Positions 1-18,000 are shown, counted from the first letter of the stretch. The stretch is DNA of 64,000 nucleotides from Pteria penguin (GCA_035048485.1 CM068590.1:1984001-2048000), one strand, 5' to 3'. Program-made: numbers and translations. The notes: generated by a model not told the origin, from the letters alone.

Positions 1-3000
1 ACATGAGGATGATTACTGTTTATACTGTTCTCATTGACCAGGACTAACCACAGATAATGTTAGATCATGGCGGCTGACATGAGGATGATTACTGTTTATA
101 CTATTCTCATTGACCAGGACTAATCACAGATAATGTTAGATCATGGCGGCTGACATGAGGATGATTACTGTTTATACTATTCTCATTGACCAGGACTAAC
201 CACAGATAATGTTAGATCATGGCGGCTGACATGAGGATGATTGCTGTTTATACTATTCTCATTGACCAGGACTAACCACAGATAATGTTAGATCATGGCG
301 GCTGACATGAGGATGATTGCTGTTTATACTATTATCATTGACCAGGACTAACCACAGATAATGTTAGATCATGGCGGCTGACATGAGGATGATTACTGTT
401 TATACTATTCTCATTGACCAGGACTAACCACAGATAATGTTAGATCATGGCGGCTGACATGAGGATGATTACTGTTTATACTATTCTCATTGACCAGGAC
501 TAACCACAGATAATGTTAGATCATGGCGGCTGACATGAGGATGATTACTGTTTATACTATTCTCATTGACCAGGACTAACCACAGATAATGTTAGATCAT
601 GGCGGCTGACATGAGGATGATTACGGTTTTATACTATTCTCATTGACCAGGACTAACCACAGATAATGTTAGATCATGTCGGCTGACATGAGGATGATTA
701 CTGTTTATACTATTCTCATTGACCAGGACTAACCACAGATAATGTTAGATCATGGCGGCTGACATGAGGATGATTTCTGTTTATACTATTCTCATTGACC
801 AGGACTAACCACAGATAATGTTAGATCATGGCGGCTGACATGAGGATGATTACTGTTTATACTATTCTCATTGACCAGGACTAACCACAGATAATGTTAG
901 ATCATGGCGGCTGACATGAGGATGATTGCTGTTTATACTGTTCTCAATGACCAGGACTAACCACAGATAATGTTAGATCATGGCCGCTGACATGAGGATG
1001 ATTACTGTTTATACTGTTCTCATTGACCAGGACTAACCACAGATAATGTTAGATCATGGCGGCTGACATGAGGATGATTGCTGTTTATACTATTCTCATT
1101 GACCAGGACTAACCACAGATAATGTTAGGTCATGGCGGCTGACATGAGGATGATTACTGTTTATACTGTTCTCATTGACCAGGACTAACCACAGATAATG
1201 TTAGATCATGGCGGCTGACATGAGGATGATTACTGTTTATACTATTCTCATTGACCAGGACTAACCACAGATAATGTTAGATCATGGCGGCTGACATGAG
1301 GATGATTGCTGTTTATACTGTTCTCATTGACCAGGACTAACCACAGATAATGTTAGATCATGGCGGCTGACATGAGGATGATTACTGTTTATACTATTCT
1401 CATTGACCAGGACTAACCACAGATAATGTTAGATCATGGCGGCTGACATGAGGATGATTGCTGTTTATACTATTTTCATTGATCAGGACTAACCACAGAT
1501 AATGTTAGATCATGGTAACTGACATGAGGATAATTGCTGTTTATACTATTCTCATTGACCAGGACTAATCACAGATAATGTTAGATCATGGCGGCTGACA
1601 TGAGGATGATTACTGTTTATACTGTTCTCATTGACCAGGACTAACCACAGATAATGTTAGATCATGGCGGCTGATATGAGGATGATTGCTGTTTATACTA
1701 TTCTCATTGACCAGGACTAACCACAGATAATGTTAGATCATGGCGAATGACATGAGGATGATTACTGTTTATACTATTCTCATTGACCAGGACTAACCAC
1801 AGATAATGTTAGATCATGGCGGCTGACATGAGGATGATTGCTGTTTATACTGTTCTCATTGACCAGGACTAACCACAGATAATGTTAGATCATGGCCGCT
1901 GACATGAGGATGATTGCTGTTTATATTATTCTCATTGACCAGGACTAACCACAGATAATAATAGATCATGGCGGCTGACATGAGGATGATTGCTGTTTAT
2001 ACTATTCTCATTGACCAGGACTAACCACAGATAATGTTAGATCATGGCGGCTGACATGAGGATGATTACTGTTTATACTATTCTCATTGACCAGGACTAA
2101 CCACAGATAATGTTAGATCATGGCGGCTGACATGAGGATGATTGCTGTTTATACTGTTCTCATTGACCAGGACTAACCACAGATAATGTTAGATCATGGC
2201 GGCTGACATGAGGATGATTGCTGTTTATACTATTCTCATTGACCAGGACTAACCACAGATAATGTTAGATCATGGCCGCTGACATGAGGATGATTGCTGT
2301 TTATACTATTCTCATTGATCAGGACTAACCACAGATAATGTTAGATCATGGTAACTGACATGAGGATAATTGCTGTTTATACTATTCTCATTGACCAGGA
2401 CTAATCACAGATAATGTTAGATCATGGCGGCTGACATGAGGATGATTACTGTTTATACTGTTCTCATTGACCAGGACTAACCACAGATAATGTTAGATCA
2501 TGGCGGCTGATATGCGGATGATTGCTGTTTATACTATTCTCATTGACCAGGACTAACCACAGATAATGTTAGATCATGGCGGCTGACATGAGGATGATTA
2601 CTGTTTATACTATTCTCATTGACCAGGACTAACCACAGATAATGTTAGATCATGGCGAATGACAGGAGGATGATTACTGTTTATACTATTCTCATTGACC
2701 AGGACTAACCACAGATAATGTTAGATCATGGCGGCTGACATGAGGATGATTGCTGTTTATACTGTTCTCATTGACCAGGACTAACCACAGATAATGTTAG
2801 ATCATGGCCGCTGACATGAGGATGATTGCTGTTTATACTATTCTCATTGACCAGGACTAACCACAGATAATAATAGATCATGGCGGCTGACATGAGGATG
2901 ATTGCTGTTTATACTATTCTCATTGACCAGGACTAACCACAGATAATGTTAGATCATGGCGGCTGACATGAGGATGATTACTGTTTATACTATTCTCATT

Positions 3001-6000
3001 GAACAGGACTAACCACAGATAATGTTAGATCATGACCGCTGACATGAGGATGATTACTGTTTATACTGTTCTCATTGACCAGGACTAACCACAGATAATG
3101 TTAGATCATGGCGACTGACATGAGGATGATTACTGTTTATACTATTCTCATTGACCAGGACTAACCACAGATAATGTTAGATCATGGCGGCTGACATGAG
3201 GATGATTACTGTTTATACTATTCTCATTGACCAGGACTAACCACAGATAATGTTAGATCATGGCGGCTGACATGAGGATGATTACTGTTTATACTGTTCT
3301 CATTGATCAGTACTAACCACAGACAATGTTAGATCATGGCCGCTGACATGAGGATGATTACTGTTTATACTATTCTCATTGACCAGGACTAACCACAGAT
3401 AATGTTAGATCATGGCGGCTGACATGAGGATGATTACTGTTTATACTATTCTCATTGACCAGGACTAACCACAGATAATGTTAGATCATGGCGGCTGACA
3501 TGAGGATGATTACTGTTTATACTATTCTGATTGACCAGGACTAACCACAGATAATGTTAGATCATGGCGGCTGACATGAGGATGATTACTGTTTATACTG
3601 TTCTCATTGATCAGTACTAACCACAGACAATGTTAGATCATGGCCGCTGACATGAGGATGATTACTGTTTATACTATTCTCATTGACCAGGACTAACCAC
3701 AGATAATGTTAGATCATGGCGGCTGACATGAGGATGATTACTGTTTATACTATTCTCATTGACCAGGACTAACCACAGATAATGTTAGATCATGGCGGCT
3801 GACATGAGGATGATTACTGTTTATACTATTCTGATTGACCAGGACTAACCACAGATAATGTTAGATCATGGCGGCTGACATGAGGATGATTGCTGTTTAT
3901 ACTATTCTCATTGACCAGGACTAACCAGAGATAATGTTAGATCATGGCCGCTGACATGAGGATGATTGCTGTTTATACTATTCTCATTGACCAGGACTAA
4001 CCACAGATAATGTTAGATCATGGCGGCTGACATGAGGATGATTGCTGTTTATACTATTCTCATTGTCCAGGACTAACCACAGATAATGTTAGATCATGGC
4101 GGCTGACATGATGATGAGTACTGTTTATACTATTCTCATTGACCAGGACTAACCACAGATAATGTTAGATCATGGCCGCTGACATGAGGATGATTGCTGT
4201 TTATACTATTCTCATTGACCAGGACTAACCACAGATAATAATAGATCATGGCGGCTGACATGAGGATGATTGCTGTTTATACTATTCTCATTGACCAGGA
4301 CTAACCACAGATAATGTTAGATCATGGCGGCTGACATGAGGATGATTACTGTTTATACTGTTCTCATTGAACAGGACTAACCACAGATAATGTTAGATCA
4401 TGACCGCTGACATGAGGATGATTACTGTTTATACTGTTCTCATTGACCAGGACTAACCACAGATAATGTTAGATCATGGCGACTGACATGAGGATGATTA
4501 CTGTTTATACTATTCTCATTGACCAGGACTAACCACAGATAATGTTAGATCATGGCGGCTGACATGAGGATGATTACTGTTTATACTATTCTCATTGACC
4601 AGGACTAACCACAGATAATGTTAGATCATGGCGGCTGACATGAGGATGATTACTGTTTATACTGTTCTCATTGATGAGTACTAACCACAGACAATGTTAG
4701 ATCATGGCCGCTGACATGAGGATGATTACTGTTTATACTATTCTCATTGACCAGGACTAACCACAGATAATGTTAGATCATGGCGGCTGACATGAGGATG
4801 ATTACTGTTTATACTATTCTCATTGACCAGGACTAACCACAGATAATGTTAGATCATGGCGGCTGACATGAGGATGATTACTGTTTATACTATTCTGATT
4901 GACCAGGACTAACCACAGATAATGTTAGATCATGGCGGCTGACATGAGGATGATTGCTGTTTATACTATTCTCATTGACCAGGACTAACCAGAGATAATG
5001 TTAGATCATGGCCGCTGACATGAGGATGATTGCTGTTTATACTATTCTCATTGACCAGGACTAACCACAGATAATGTTAGATCATGGCGGCTGACATGAG
5101 GATGATTGCTGTTTATACTATTCTCATTGTCCAGGACTAACCACAGATAATGTTAGATCATGGCGGCTGACATGATGATGAGTACTGTTTATACTATTCT
5201 CATTGACCAGGACTAACCACAGATAATGTTAGATCATGGCGGCTGACATGAGGATGATTACTGTTTATACTATTCTCATTGACCAGGACTAACCACAGAT
5301 AATGTTAGATCATGGCGGCTGACATGAGGATGATTACTGTTTATACTATTCTCATTGACCAGGACTAACCACAGATAATGTTAGATCATGGCGGCTGACA
5401 TGAGGATGATTACTGTTTATACTATTCTCATTGACCAGGACTAACCACAGATAATGTTAGATCATGGCGGCTGACATGAGGATGATTGCTGTTTATACTA
5501 TTCTCATTGATCAGGACTAACCAGAGATAATGTTAGATCATGGCGGCTGACATGAGGATGATTGCTGTTTATACTATTCTCATTGACCAGGACTAACGAC
5601 AGATAATGTTAGATCATGGTCACTGACATGAGGATGATTGCTGTTTATACTATTCTCATTGACCAGGACTAACGACAGATAATGTTAGATCATGGCGGCT
5701 GACATGAGGATGATTACTGTTTATACTGTTCTCATTGACCAGGACTAACCACAGATAATGTTAGATCATGGCGGCTGACATGAGGATGATTTCTGTTTAT
5801 ACTATTCTCATTGACCAGGACTAACCACAGATAATGTTAGATCATGGGCGGCTGACATGAGGATGATTGCTGTTTATCCTATTCTCATTGACCAGGACTA
5901 ACCACAGATAATGTTAGATCATGGCGGCTGACATGAGGATGATTACTGTTTATACTATTCTCATTGACCAGGACTAACCACAGATAATGTTAGATCATGG

Positions 6001-9000
6001 CGGCTGACATGAGGATGATTGCTGTTTATACTATTCTCATTGACCAGGACTAACCACAGATAAAGTTAGATCATGGCGGCTGACATGAGGATGATTGCTG
6101 TTTATACTATTCTCATTGACCAGGACTATCCACAGATAATGTTAGATCATGGCCGCTGACATGAGGATGATTGCTGTTTATACTATTCTCATTGACCAGG
6201 ACTAACCACAGATAATAATAGATCATGGCCGCTGACATGAGGATGATTGCTGTTTATACTATTCTCATTGACCAGGACTAACCACAGATAATAATAGATC
6301 ATGGTGGCTGACATGAGGATGATTGCTGTTTATACTATTCTCATTGACCAGGACTAACCACAGATAATGTTAGATCATGGCGGCTGACATGAGGATGATT
6401 ACTGTTTATACTATTCTCATTGACCAGGACTAACCACAGATAATGTTAGATCATGGCGGCTGACATGAGGATGATTGCTGTTTATACTATACTCATTGAC
6501 GAGGACTAACCACAGATAATGTTAGATCATGGCGGCTGACATGAGGATGATTACTGTTTATACTATTCTCATTGACCAGGACTAACCAGAGATAATGTTA
6601 GATCATGGCGGCTGACATGAGGATGATTACTGTTTATACTATTCTCATTGATCAGGACTAACCACAGATAATGTTAGATCATGACGGCTGACATGAGGAT
6701 GATTACTGTTTATACTATTCTCATTGAATAGGACTAACCACAGATAATGTTAGATCATGGCGGCTGACATGAGGATGATTACTGTTTATACTATTCTCAT
6801 TGACCAGGACTAACCACAGATAATGTTAGATCATGGCGGCTGACATGAGGATGATTACTGTTTATACTGTTCTCATTGATCAGTACTAACCACAGATAAT
6901 GTTAGATCATGGCGGCTGACATGAGGATGATTACTGTTTATACTATTCTCATTGACCAGGACTAACCACAGATAATGTTAGATCATGGCGGCTGACATGA
7001 GGATGATTGCTGTTTATACTGTTCTCATTGACCAGGACTATCCACAGATAATGTTAGATCATGGCGGCTGACATGAGGATGATTGCTGTTTATACTATTC
7101 TCATTGACCAGGACTAACCACAGATAATAATAGATCATGGCGGCTGACATGAGGATGATTGCTGTTTATACTATTCTCATTGACCAGGACTAACCACAGA
7201 TAATGTTAGATCATGGCGGCTGACATGAGGATGATTACTGTTTATACTATTCTCATTGACCAGGACTAACGACAGATAATATTAGATCATGGCGGCTGAC
7301 ATGAGGATGATTGCTGTTTATACTGTTCTCATTGACCAGGACTAACCACAGATAATGTTAGATCATGGCGGCTGACATGAGGATGATTACTGTTTATACT
7401 ATTCTCATTGACCAGGACTAAGCACAGATAATGTTAGATCATGGCCGCTGACATGAGGATGATTGCTGTTTATACTATTCTCATTGACCAGGACTAACCA
7501 CAGATAATGTTAGATCATGGCGGCTGACATGAGGATGATTGCTGTTTATACTATTCTCATTGTCCAGGACTAACCACAGATAATGTTAGATCATGGCGGC
7601 TGACATGAGGATGATTACTGTTTATACTATTCTCATTGACCAGGACTAACCACAGATAATGTTAGATCATGGCGGCTGACATGAGGATGATTACTGTTTA
7701 TACTATTCTCATTGACCAGTACTAACCACAGATAATGTTAGATCATGGCGGCTGACATGAGGATGATTACTGTTTATACTATTCTCATTGACCAGGACTA
7801 ACCACAGATAATGTTAGATCATGGGAGCTGACATGAGGATGATTACTGTTTATACTATTCTCATTGACCAGGACTAACCACAGATAATGTTAGATCATGG
7901 CGGCTGACATGAGGATGATTCCTGTTTATACTATTCTCATTGACCAGGACTAACCACAGATAATGTTAGATCATGGCGGCTGACATGAGGATGATTACTG
8001 TTTATACTGTTCTCATTGACCAGGACTAACCACAGATAATGTTAGATCATGGCGGCTGACATGAGGATGATTTCTGTTTATACTATTCTCATTGACCAGG
8101 ACTAACCACAGATAATGTTAGATCATGGCGGCTGACATGAGGATGATTGCTGTTTATACTATTCTCATTGACCAGGACTAACCACAGATAATGTTAGATC
8201 ATGGCGGCTGACATGAGGATGATTACTGTTTATACTATTCTCATTGACCAGGACTAACCACAGATAATGTTAGATCATGGCGGCTGACATGAGGATGATT
8301 ACTGTTTATACTGTTCTCATTGACCAGGACTAACCACAGATAATGTTAGATCATGGCGGCTGACATGAGGATGATTTCTGTTTATACTATTCTCATTGAC
8401 CAGGACTAACCACAGATAATGTTAGATCATGGCGGCTGACATGAGGATGATTGCTGTTTATACTATTCTCATTGACCAGGACTAACCACAGATAATGTTA
8501 GATCATGGCGGCTGACATGAGGATGATTACTGGTTATACTATTCTCATTGTCCAGGACTAACCACAGATAATGTTAGATCATGGTGGCTGACATGAGGAT
8601 GATTACTGTTTATACTATTCTCATTGACCAGGACTAACCACAGATAATGTTAGATCATGGCGGCTGACATGAGGATGATTACTGTTTATACTATTCTCAT
8701 TGACCAGGACTAACCACAGATAATGTTAGATCATGGCGGCTGACATGAGGATGATTACTGTTTATACTATTCTCATTGACCAGGACTAACCACAGATAAT
8801 GTTAGATCATGGCGTCTGACATGAGGATGATTACTGTTTATACTATTCTCATTGACCAGGACTAACCACAGATAATGTTAGATCATGGCGGCTGACATGA
8901 GGATGATTGCTGTTTATACTATTCTCATTGATCAGGACTAACCACAGATAATGTTAGATCATGGCGGCTGACATGAGGATGATTGCTGTTTATACTATTC

Positions 9001-12000
9001 TCATTGATCAGGACTAACCACAGATAATGTTAGATCATGGTCACTGACATGAGGATGATTGCTGTTTATACTATTCTCATTGACCAGGACTAACCACAGA
9101 TAATGTTAGATCATGGCGGCTGACATGAGGATGATTGCTGTTTATACTATTCTCATTGACCAGGACTAACCACAGATAATGTTAGATCATGGCGGCTGAC
9201 ATGAGGATGATTGCTGTTTATACTGTTCTCATTGACCAGGACTATCCACAGATAATGTTAGATCATGGCGGCTGACATGAGGATGATTGCTGTTTATACT
9301 ATTCTCATTGACCAGGACCAACCACAGATAATGTTAGATCATGACGGCTGACATGAGGATGATTACTGTTTATACTATTCTCATTGACCAGGACTAACCA
9401 CATATAATGTTAGATCATGGCGGCTGACATGAGGATGATTACTGTTTTTACTATTCTCATTGACCAGGACTAACCACAGATAATGTTAGATCATGGCGGC
9501 TGACATGAGGATGATTACTGTTTATACTATTCTCATTGACCAGGACTATCCACAGATAATGTTAGATCATGGCGGCTGACATGAGGATGATTACTGTTTA
9601 TACTGTTCTCATTGATCAGTACTAACCACAGATAATGTTAGATCATGGCGGCTGACATGAGGATGATTACTGTTTATACTATTCTCATTGACCAGGACTA
9701 ACCACAGATAATGTTAGATCATGGCGGCTGACATGAGGATGATTGCTGTTTATGCTGTTCTCATTGACCAGGACTATCCACAGATAATGTTAGATCATGG
9801 CGGCTGACATGAGGATGATTGCTGTTTATACTATTCTCATTGACCAGGACTAACCACAGATAATAATAGATCATGGCGGCTGACATGAGGATGATTGCTG
9901 TTTATACTATTCTCATTGACCAGGACTAACCACAGATAATGTTGGATCATGGCGGCTGACATGAGGATGATTACTGTTTATACTATTTTCATTGACCAGG
10001 ACTAACGACAGATAATATTAGATCATGGCGGCTGACATGAGGATGATTGCTGTTTATACTGTTTTCATTGACCAGGACTAACCACAGATAATGTTAGATC
10101 ATGGCGGCTGACATGAGGATGATTACTCTTTATACTATTCTCATTGACCTGGACTAACCACAGATAATGTTAGATCATATCCGCTGACAAGAGGATGATT
10201 GCTGTTTATACTATTCTCATTGACCAGGACTAACCACAGATAATGTTAGATCATGGCGGCTGACATGAGGATGATTACTGTTTATACTATTCTCATTGAC
10301 CAGGACTAACGACAGACAATATTAGATCATGGCGGCTGACATGAGGATGATTGCTGTTTATACTGTTCTCATTGACCAGGACTAACCACAGATAATGTTA
10401 GATCATGGCGGCTGACATGAGGATGATTACTGTTTATACTATTCTCATTGACGAGGACTAACCACAGATAATGTTAGATCATGGCGGCTGACATGAGGAT
10501 GATTACTGTTTATACTATTCTCATTGACCAGGACTAACCACAGATAATGTTAGATCATGACGGCTGACATGAGGATGATTACTGTTTATACTATTCTCAT
10601 TGACCAGGACTAACCACATATAATGTTAGATCATGGCGGCTGACATGAGGATGATTACTGTTTATACTATTCTCATTGACCAGGACTAACCACAGATAAT
10701 GTTAGATCATGGCGGCTGACATGAGGATGATTACTGTTTATACTATTCTCATTGACCAGGACTATCCACAGATAATGTTAGATCATGGCGGCTGACATGA
10801 GGATGATTACTGTTTATACTGTTCTCATTGATCAGTACTAACCACAGATAATGTTAGATCATGGCGGCTGACATGAGGATGATTACTGTTTATACTATTC
10901 TCATTGACCAGGACTAACCACAGATAATGTTAGATCATGGCGGCTGACATGAGGATGATTGCTGTTTATACTGTTCTCATTGACCAGGACTATCCACAGA
11001 TAATGTTAGATCATGGCGGCTGACATGAGGATGATTGCTGTTTATACTATTCTCATTGACCAGGACTAACCACAGATAATAATAGATCATGGCGGCTGAC
11101 ATGAGGATGATTGCTGTTTATACTATTCTCATTGACCAGGAATAACCACAGAAAATGTTGGATCATGGCGGCTGACATGAGGATGATTACTGTTTATACT
11201 ATTCTCATTGACCAGGACTAACGACAGATAATATTAGATCATGGCGGCTGACATGAGGATGATTGCTGTTTATACTGTTTTCATTGACCAGGACTAACCA
11301 CAGATAATGTTAGATCATGGCGGCTGACATGAGGATGATTACTGTTTATACTATTCTCATTGACCTGGACTAACCACAGATAATGTTAGATCATATCCGC
11401 TGACATGAGGATGATTGCTGTTTATACTATTCTCATTGACCAGGACTAACCACAGATAATGTTAGATCATGGCGGCTGACATGAGGATGATTGCTGTTTA
11501 TACTATTCTCATTGTCCAGGACTAACCACAGATAATGTTAGAACATGGCGGCTGACATGAGGATGATTGCTGTTTATACTATTCTCATTGATCAGGACTA
11601 ACCACAGATAATGTTAGATCATGGCGGCTGACATGAGGATGATTGCTGTTTATACTATTCTCATTGACCAGGACTAACCACAGATAATGTTAGATCATGG
11701 CGGCTGACATGAGGATGATTGCTGTTTATACTATTCTCATTGACCAGGACTAACCACAGATAATGTTAGATCATGGCGGCTGACATGAGGATGATTGCTG
11801 TTTATACTGTTCTCATTGACCAGGACTATCCACAGATAATGTTAGATCATGGCGGCTGACATGAGGATGATTGCTGTTTATACTATTCTCATTGACCAGG
11901 ACTAACCACAGATAATAATAGATCATGGCGGCTGACATGAGGATGATTGCTGTTTATACTATTCTCATTGACCAGGACTAACCACAGATAATGTTAGATC

Positions 12001-15000
12001 ATGGCGGCTGACATGAGGATGATTACTGTTTATACTATTCTCATTGACCAGGACTAACGACAGATAATATTAGATCATGGCAGCTGACATGAGTATGATT
12101 ACTGTGTATACTGTTCTCATTGACCAGGACTAACCACAGATAATGTTAGATCATGGCGGCTGACATGAGGATGATTACTGTTTATACTATTCTCATTGAC
12201 CAGGACTAACCACAGATAATGTTAGATCATGGCGGCTGACATGAGGATGATTGCTGTTTATACTATTCTCATTGACCAGGACTAACCACAGATAATGTTA
12301 GATCATGGCGGCTGACATGAGGATGATTACTGTTTATACTATTCTCATTGACCAGGACTAACCACAGATAATGTTGGATCATGGCCGCTGACATGAGGAT
12401 GATTGCTGTTTATACTATTCTCATTGACCAGGACTAACCACAGATAATGTTAGATCATGGCGGCTGACATGAGGATGATTGCTGTTTATACTATTCTCAT
12501 TGTCTAGGACTAACCACAGATAATGTTAGATCATGGCGGCTGACATGAGGATGATTACTGTTTGTACTATTCTCATTGACCAGGACTAACCACAGATAAT
12601 GTTAGATCATGGCGGCTGACATGAGGATGATTACTGTTTATACTATTCTCATTGACCAGGACTATCCACAGATAATGTTAGATCATGGCGGCTGACATGA
12701 GGATGATTACTGTTTATACTGTTCTCATTGATCAGTACTAACCACAGATAATGTTAGATCATGGCGGCTGACATGAGGATGATTACTGTTTATACTATTC
12801 TCATTGACCAGGACTAACCACAGAGAATGTTAGATCATGGCGGCTGACATGAGGATGATTGCTGTTTATGCTGTTCTCATTGACCAGGACTATCCACAGA
12901 TAATGTTAGATCATGGCGGCTGACATGAGGATGATTGCTGTTTATACTATTCTCATTGACCAGGACTAACCACAGATAATAATAGATCATGGCGGCTGAC
13001 ATGAGGATGATTGCTGTTTATACTATTCTCATTGACCAGGACTAACCACAGATAATGTTGGATCATGGCGGCTGACATGAGGATGATTACTGTTTATACT
13101 ATTCTCATTGACCAGGACTAACGACAGATAATATTAGATCATGGCGGCTGACATGAGGATGATTGCTGTTTATACTGTTTTCATTGACCAGGACTAACCA
13201 CAGATAATGTTAGATCATGGCGGCTGACATGAGGATGATTGCTGTTTATACTATTCTCATTGACCTGGACTAACCACAGATAATGTTAGATCATATCCGC
13301 TGACATGAGGATGATTGCTGTTTATACTATTCTCATTGACCAGGACTAACCACAGATAATGTTAGATCATGGCGGCTGACATGAGGATGATTACTGTTTA
13401 TACTATTCTCATTGACCAGGACTAACGACAGACAATATTAGATCATGGCGGCTGACATGAGGATGATTGCTGTTTATACTGTTCTCATTGACCAGGACTA
13501 ACCACAGATAATGTTAGATCATGGCGGCTGACATGAGGATGATTACTGTTTATACTATTCTCATTGACCAGGACTAACCACAGATAATGTTAGATCATGG
13601 CGGCTGACATGAGGATGATTACTGTTTATACTATTCTCATTGACCAGGACTAACCACAGATAATGTTAGATCATGACGGCTGACATGAGGATGATTACTG
13701 TTTATACTATTCTCATTGACCAGGACTAACCACATATAATGTTAGATCATGGCGGCTGACATGAGGATGATTACTGTTTATACTATTCTCATTGACCAGA
13801 ACTAACCACAGATAATGTTAGATCATGGCGGCTGACATGAGGATGATTACTGTTTATACTATTCTCATTGACCAGGACTATCCACAGATAATGTTAGATC
13901 ATGGCGGCTGACATGAGGATGATTACTGTTTATACTGTTCTCCTTGATCAGTACTAACCACAGATAATGTTAGATCATGGCGGCTGACATGAGGATGATT
14001 ACTGTTTATACTATTCTCATTGACCAGGACTAACCACAGATAATGTTAGATCATGGCGGCTGACATGAGGATGATTGCTGTTTATACTTTTCTCATTGAC
14101 CAGGACTATCCACAGATAATGTTAGATCATGGCGGCTGACATGAGGATGATTGCTGTTTATACTATTCTCATTGACCAGGACTAACCACAGATAATAATA
14201 GATCATGGCGGCTGACATGAGGATGATTGCTGTTTATACTATTCTCATTGACCAGGACTAACCACAGATAATGTTGGATCATGGCGGCTGACATGAGGAT
14301 GATTACTGTTTATACTATTCTCATTGACCAGGACTAACGACAGATAATATTAGATCATGGCGGCTGACATGAGGATGATTGCTGTTTATACTGTTTTCAT
14401 TGACCAGGACTAACCACAGATAATGTTAGATCATGGCGGCTGACATGAGGATGATTACTGTTTATACTATTCTCATTGACCTGGACTAACCACAGATAAT
14501 GTTAGATCATATCCGCTGACATGAGGATGATTGCTGTTTATACTATTCTCATTGACCAGGACTAACCACAGATAATGTTAGATCATGGCGGCTGACATGA
14601 GGATGATTGCTGTTTATACTATTCTCATTGTCCAGGACTAACCACAGATAATGTTAGATCATGGCGGCTGACATGAGGATGATTACTGTTTATACTATTC
14701 TCATTGACCAGGACTAACCACAGATAATGTTAGATCATGGCGGCTGACATGAGGATGATTACTGTTTATACTATTCTCATTGACCAGGACTAACCACAGA
14801 TAATGTTAGATCATGGCGGCTGACATGAGGATGATTACTGTTTATACTATTCTCATTGACCAGGACTAACCACAGATAATGTTAGATCATGGCGGCTGAC
14901 ATGAGGATGATTACTGTTTATACTATTCTCATTGACCAGGACTAACCACAGATAATGTTAGAACATGGCGGCTGACATGAGGATGATTGCTGTTTATACT

Positions 15001-18000
15001 ATTCTCATTGATCAGGACTAACCACAGATAATGTTAGATCATGGCGGCTGACATGAGGATGATTGCTGTTTATACTATTCTCATTGACCAGGACTAACCA
15101 CAGATAATGTTAGATCATGGCGGCTGACATGAGGATGATTGCTGTTTATACTATTCTCATTGACCATGACTAACCACAGATAATGTTAGATCATGGCGGC
15201 TGACATGAGGATGATTGCTGTTTATACTGTTCTCATTGACCAGGACTATCCACAGATAATGTTAGATCATGGCGGCTGACATGAGGATGATTGCTGTTTA
15301 TACTATTCTCATTGACCAGGACTAACCACAGATAATAATAGATCATGGCGGCTGACATGAGGATGATTGCTGTTTATACTATTCTCATTGACCAGGACTA
15401 ACCACAGATAATGTTAGATCATGGCGGCTGACATGAGGATGATTACTGTTTATACTATTCTCATTGACCAGGACTAACGACAGATAATATTAGATCATGG
15501 CAGCTGACATGAGTATGATTACTGTGTATACTGTTCTCATTGACCAGGACTAACCACAGATAATGTTAGATCATGGCGGCTGACATGAGGATGATTACTG
15601 TTTATACTATTCTCATTGACCAGGACTAACCACAGATAATGTTAGATCATGGCGGCTGACATGAGGATGATTGCTGTTTATACTATTCTCATTGACCAGG
15701 ACTAACCACAGATAATGTTAGATCATGGCGGCTGACATGAGGATGATTACTGTTTATACTATTCTCATTGACCAGGACTAACCACAGATAATGTTAGATC
15801 ATGGCCGCTGACATGAGGATGATTGCTGTTTATACTATTCTCATTGACCAGGACTAACCACAGATAATGTTAGATCATGGCGGCTGACATGAGGATGATT
15901 GCTGTTTTATACTTTTCTCATTGTCCAGGACTAACCACAGATAATGTTAGATCATGGCGGCTGACATGAGGATGATTACTGTTTATACTATTCTCATTGA
16001 CCAGGACTAACCACAGATAATGTTAGATCATGGCGGCTGACATGAGGATGATTACTGTTTATACTATTCTCATTGACCAGGACTAACCACATATAATGTT
16101 AGATCATGGCGGCTGACATGAGGATGATTACTGTTTATACTATTCTCATTGACCAGAACTAACCACAGATAATGTTAGATCATGGCGGCTGACATGAGGA
16201 TGATTACTGTTTATACTATTCTCATTGACCAGGACTATCCACAGATAATGTTAGATCATGGCGGCTGACATGAGGATGATTACTGTTTATACTGTTCTCC
16301 TTGATCAGTACTAACCACAGATAATGTTAGATCATGGCGGCTGACATGAGGATGATTACTGTTTATACTATTCTCATTGACCATGACTAACCACAGATAA
16401 TGTTAGATCATGGCGGCTGACATGAGGATGATTGCTGTTTATACTGTTCTCATTGACCAGGACTATCCACAGATAATGTTAGATCATGGCGGCTGACATG
16501 AGGATGATTGCTGTTTATACTATTCTCATTGACCAGGACTAACCACAGATAATAATAGATCATGGCGGCTGACATGAGGATGATTGCTGTTTATACTATT
16601 CTCATTGACCAGGACTAACCACAGATAATGTTGGATCATGGCGGCTGACATGAGGATGATTACTGTTTATACTATTCTCATTGACCAGGACTAACGACAG
16701 ATAATATTAGATCATGGCGGCTGACATGAGGATGATTGCTGTTTATACTGTTTTCATTGACCAGGACTAACCACAGATAATGTTAGATCATGGCGGCTGA
16801 CATGAGGATGATTACTGTTTATACTATTCTCATTGACCTGGACTAACCACAGATAATGTTAGATCATATCCGCTGACATGAGGATGATTGCTGTTTATAC
16901 TATTCTCATTGACCAGGACTAACCACAGATAATGTTAGATCATGGCGGCTGACATGAGGATGATTGCTGTTTATACTATTCTCATTGTCCAGGACTAACC
17001 ACAGATAATGTTAGATCATGGCGGCTGACATGAGGATGATTACTGTTTATACTATTCTCATTGACCAGGACTAACCACAGATAATGTTAGATCATGGCGG
17101 CTGACATGAGGATGATTACTGTTTATACTATTCTCATTGACCAGGACTAACCACAGATAATGTTAGATCATGGCGGCTGACATGAGGATGATTACTGTTT
17201 ATACTATTCTCATTGACCAGGACTAACCACAGATAATGTTAGATCATGGCGGCTGACATGAGGATGATTACTGTTTATACTATTCTCATTGACCAGGACT
17301 AACCACAGATAATGTTAGAACATGGCGGCTGACATGAGGATGATTGCTGTTTATACTATTCTCATTGATCAGGACTAACCACAGATAATGTTAGATCATG
17401 GCGGCTGACATGAGGATGATTGCTGTTTATACTATTCTCATTGACCAGGACTAACCACAGATAATGTTAGATCATGGCGGCTGACATGAGGATGATTGCT
17501 GTTTATACTATTCTCATTGACCATGACTAACCACAGATAATGTTAGATCATGGCGGCTGACATGAGGATGATTGCTGTTTATACTGTTCTCATTGACCAG
17601 GACTATCCACAGATAATGTTAGATCATGGCGGCTGACATGAGGATGATTGCTGTTTATACTATTCTCATTGACCAGGACTAACCACAGATAATAATAGAT
17701 CATGGCGGCTGACATGAGGATGATTGCTGTTTATACTATTCTCATTGACCAGGACTAACCACAGATAATGTTAGATCATGGCGGCTGACATGAGGATGAT
17801 TACTGTTTATACTATTCTCATTGACCAGGACTAACGACAGATAATATTAGATCATGGCAGCTGACATGAGTATGATTACTGTGTATACTGTTCTCATTGA
17901 CCAGGACTAACCACAGATAATGTTAGATCATGGCGGCTGACATGAGGATGATTACTGTTTATACTATTTCTCATTGACCAGGACTAACCACAGATAATGT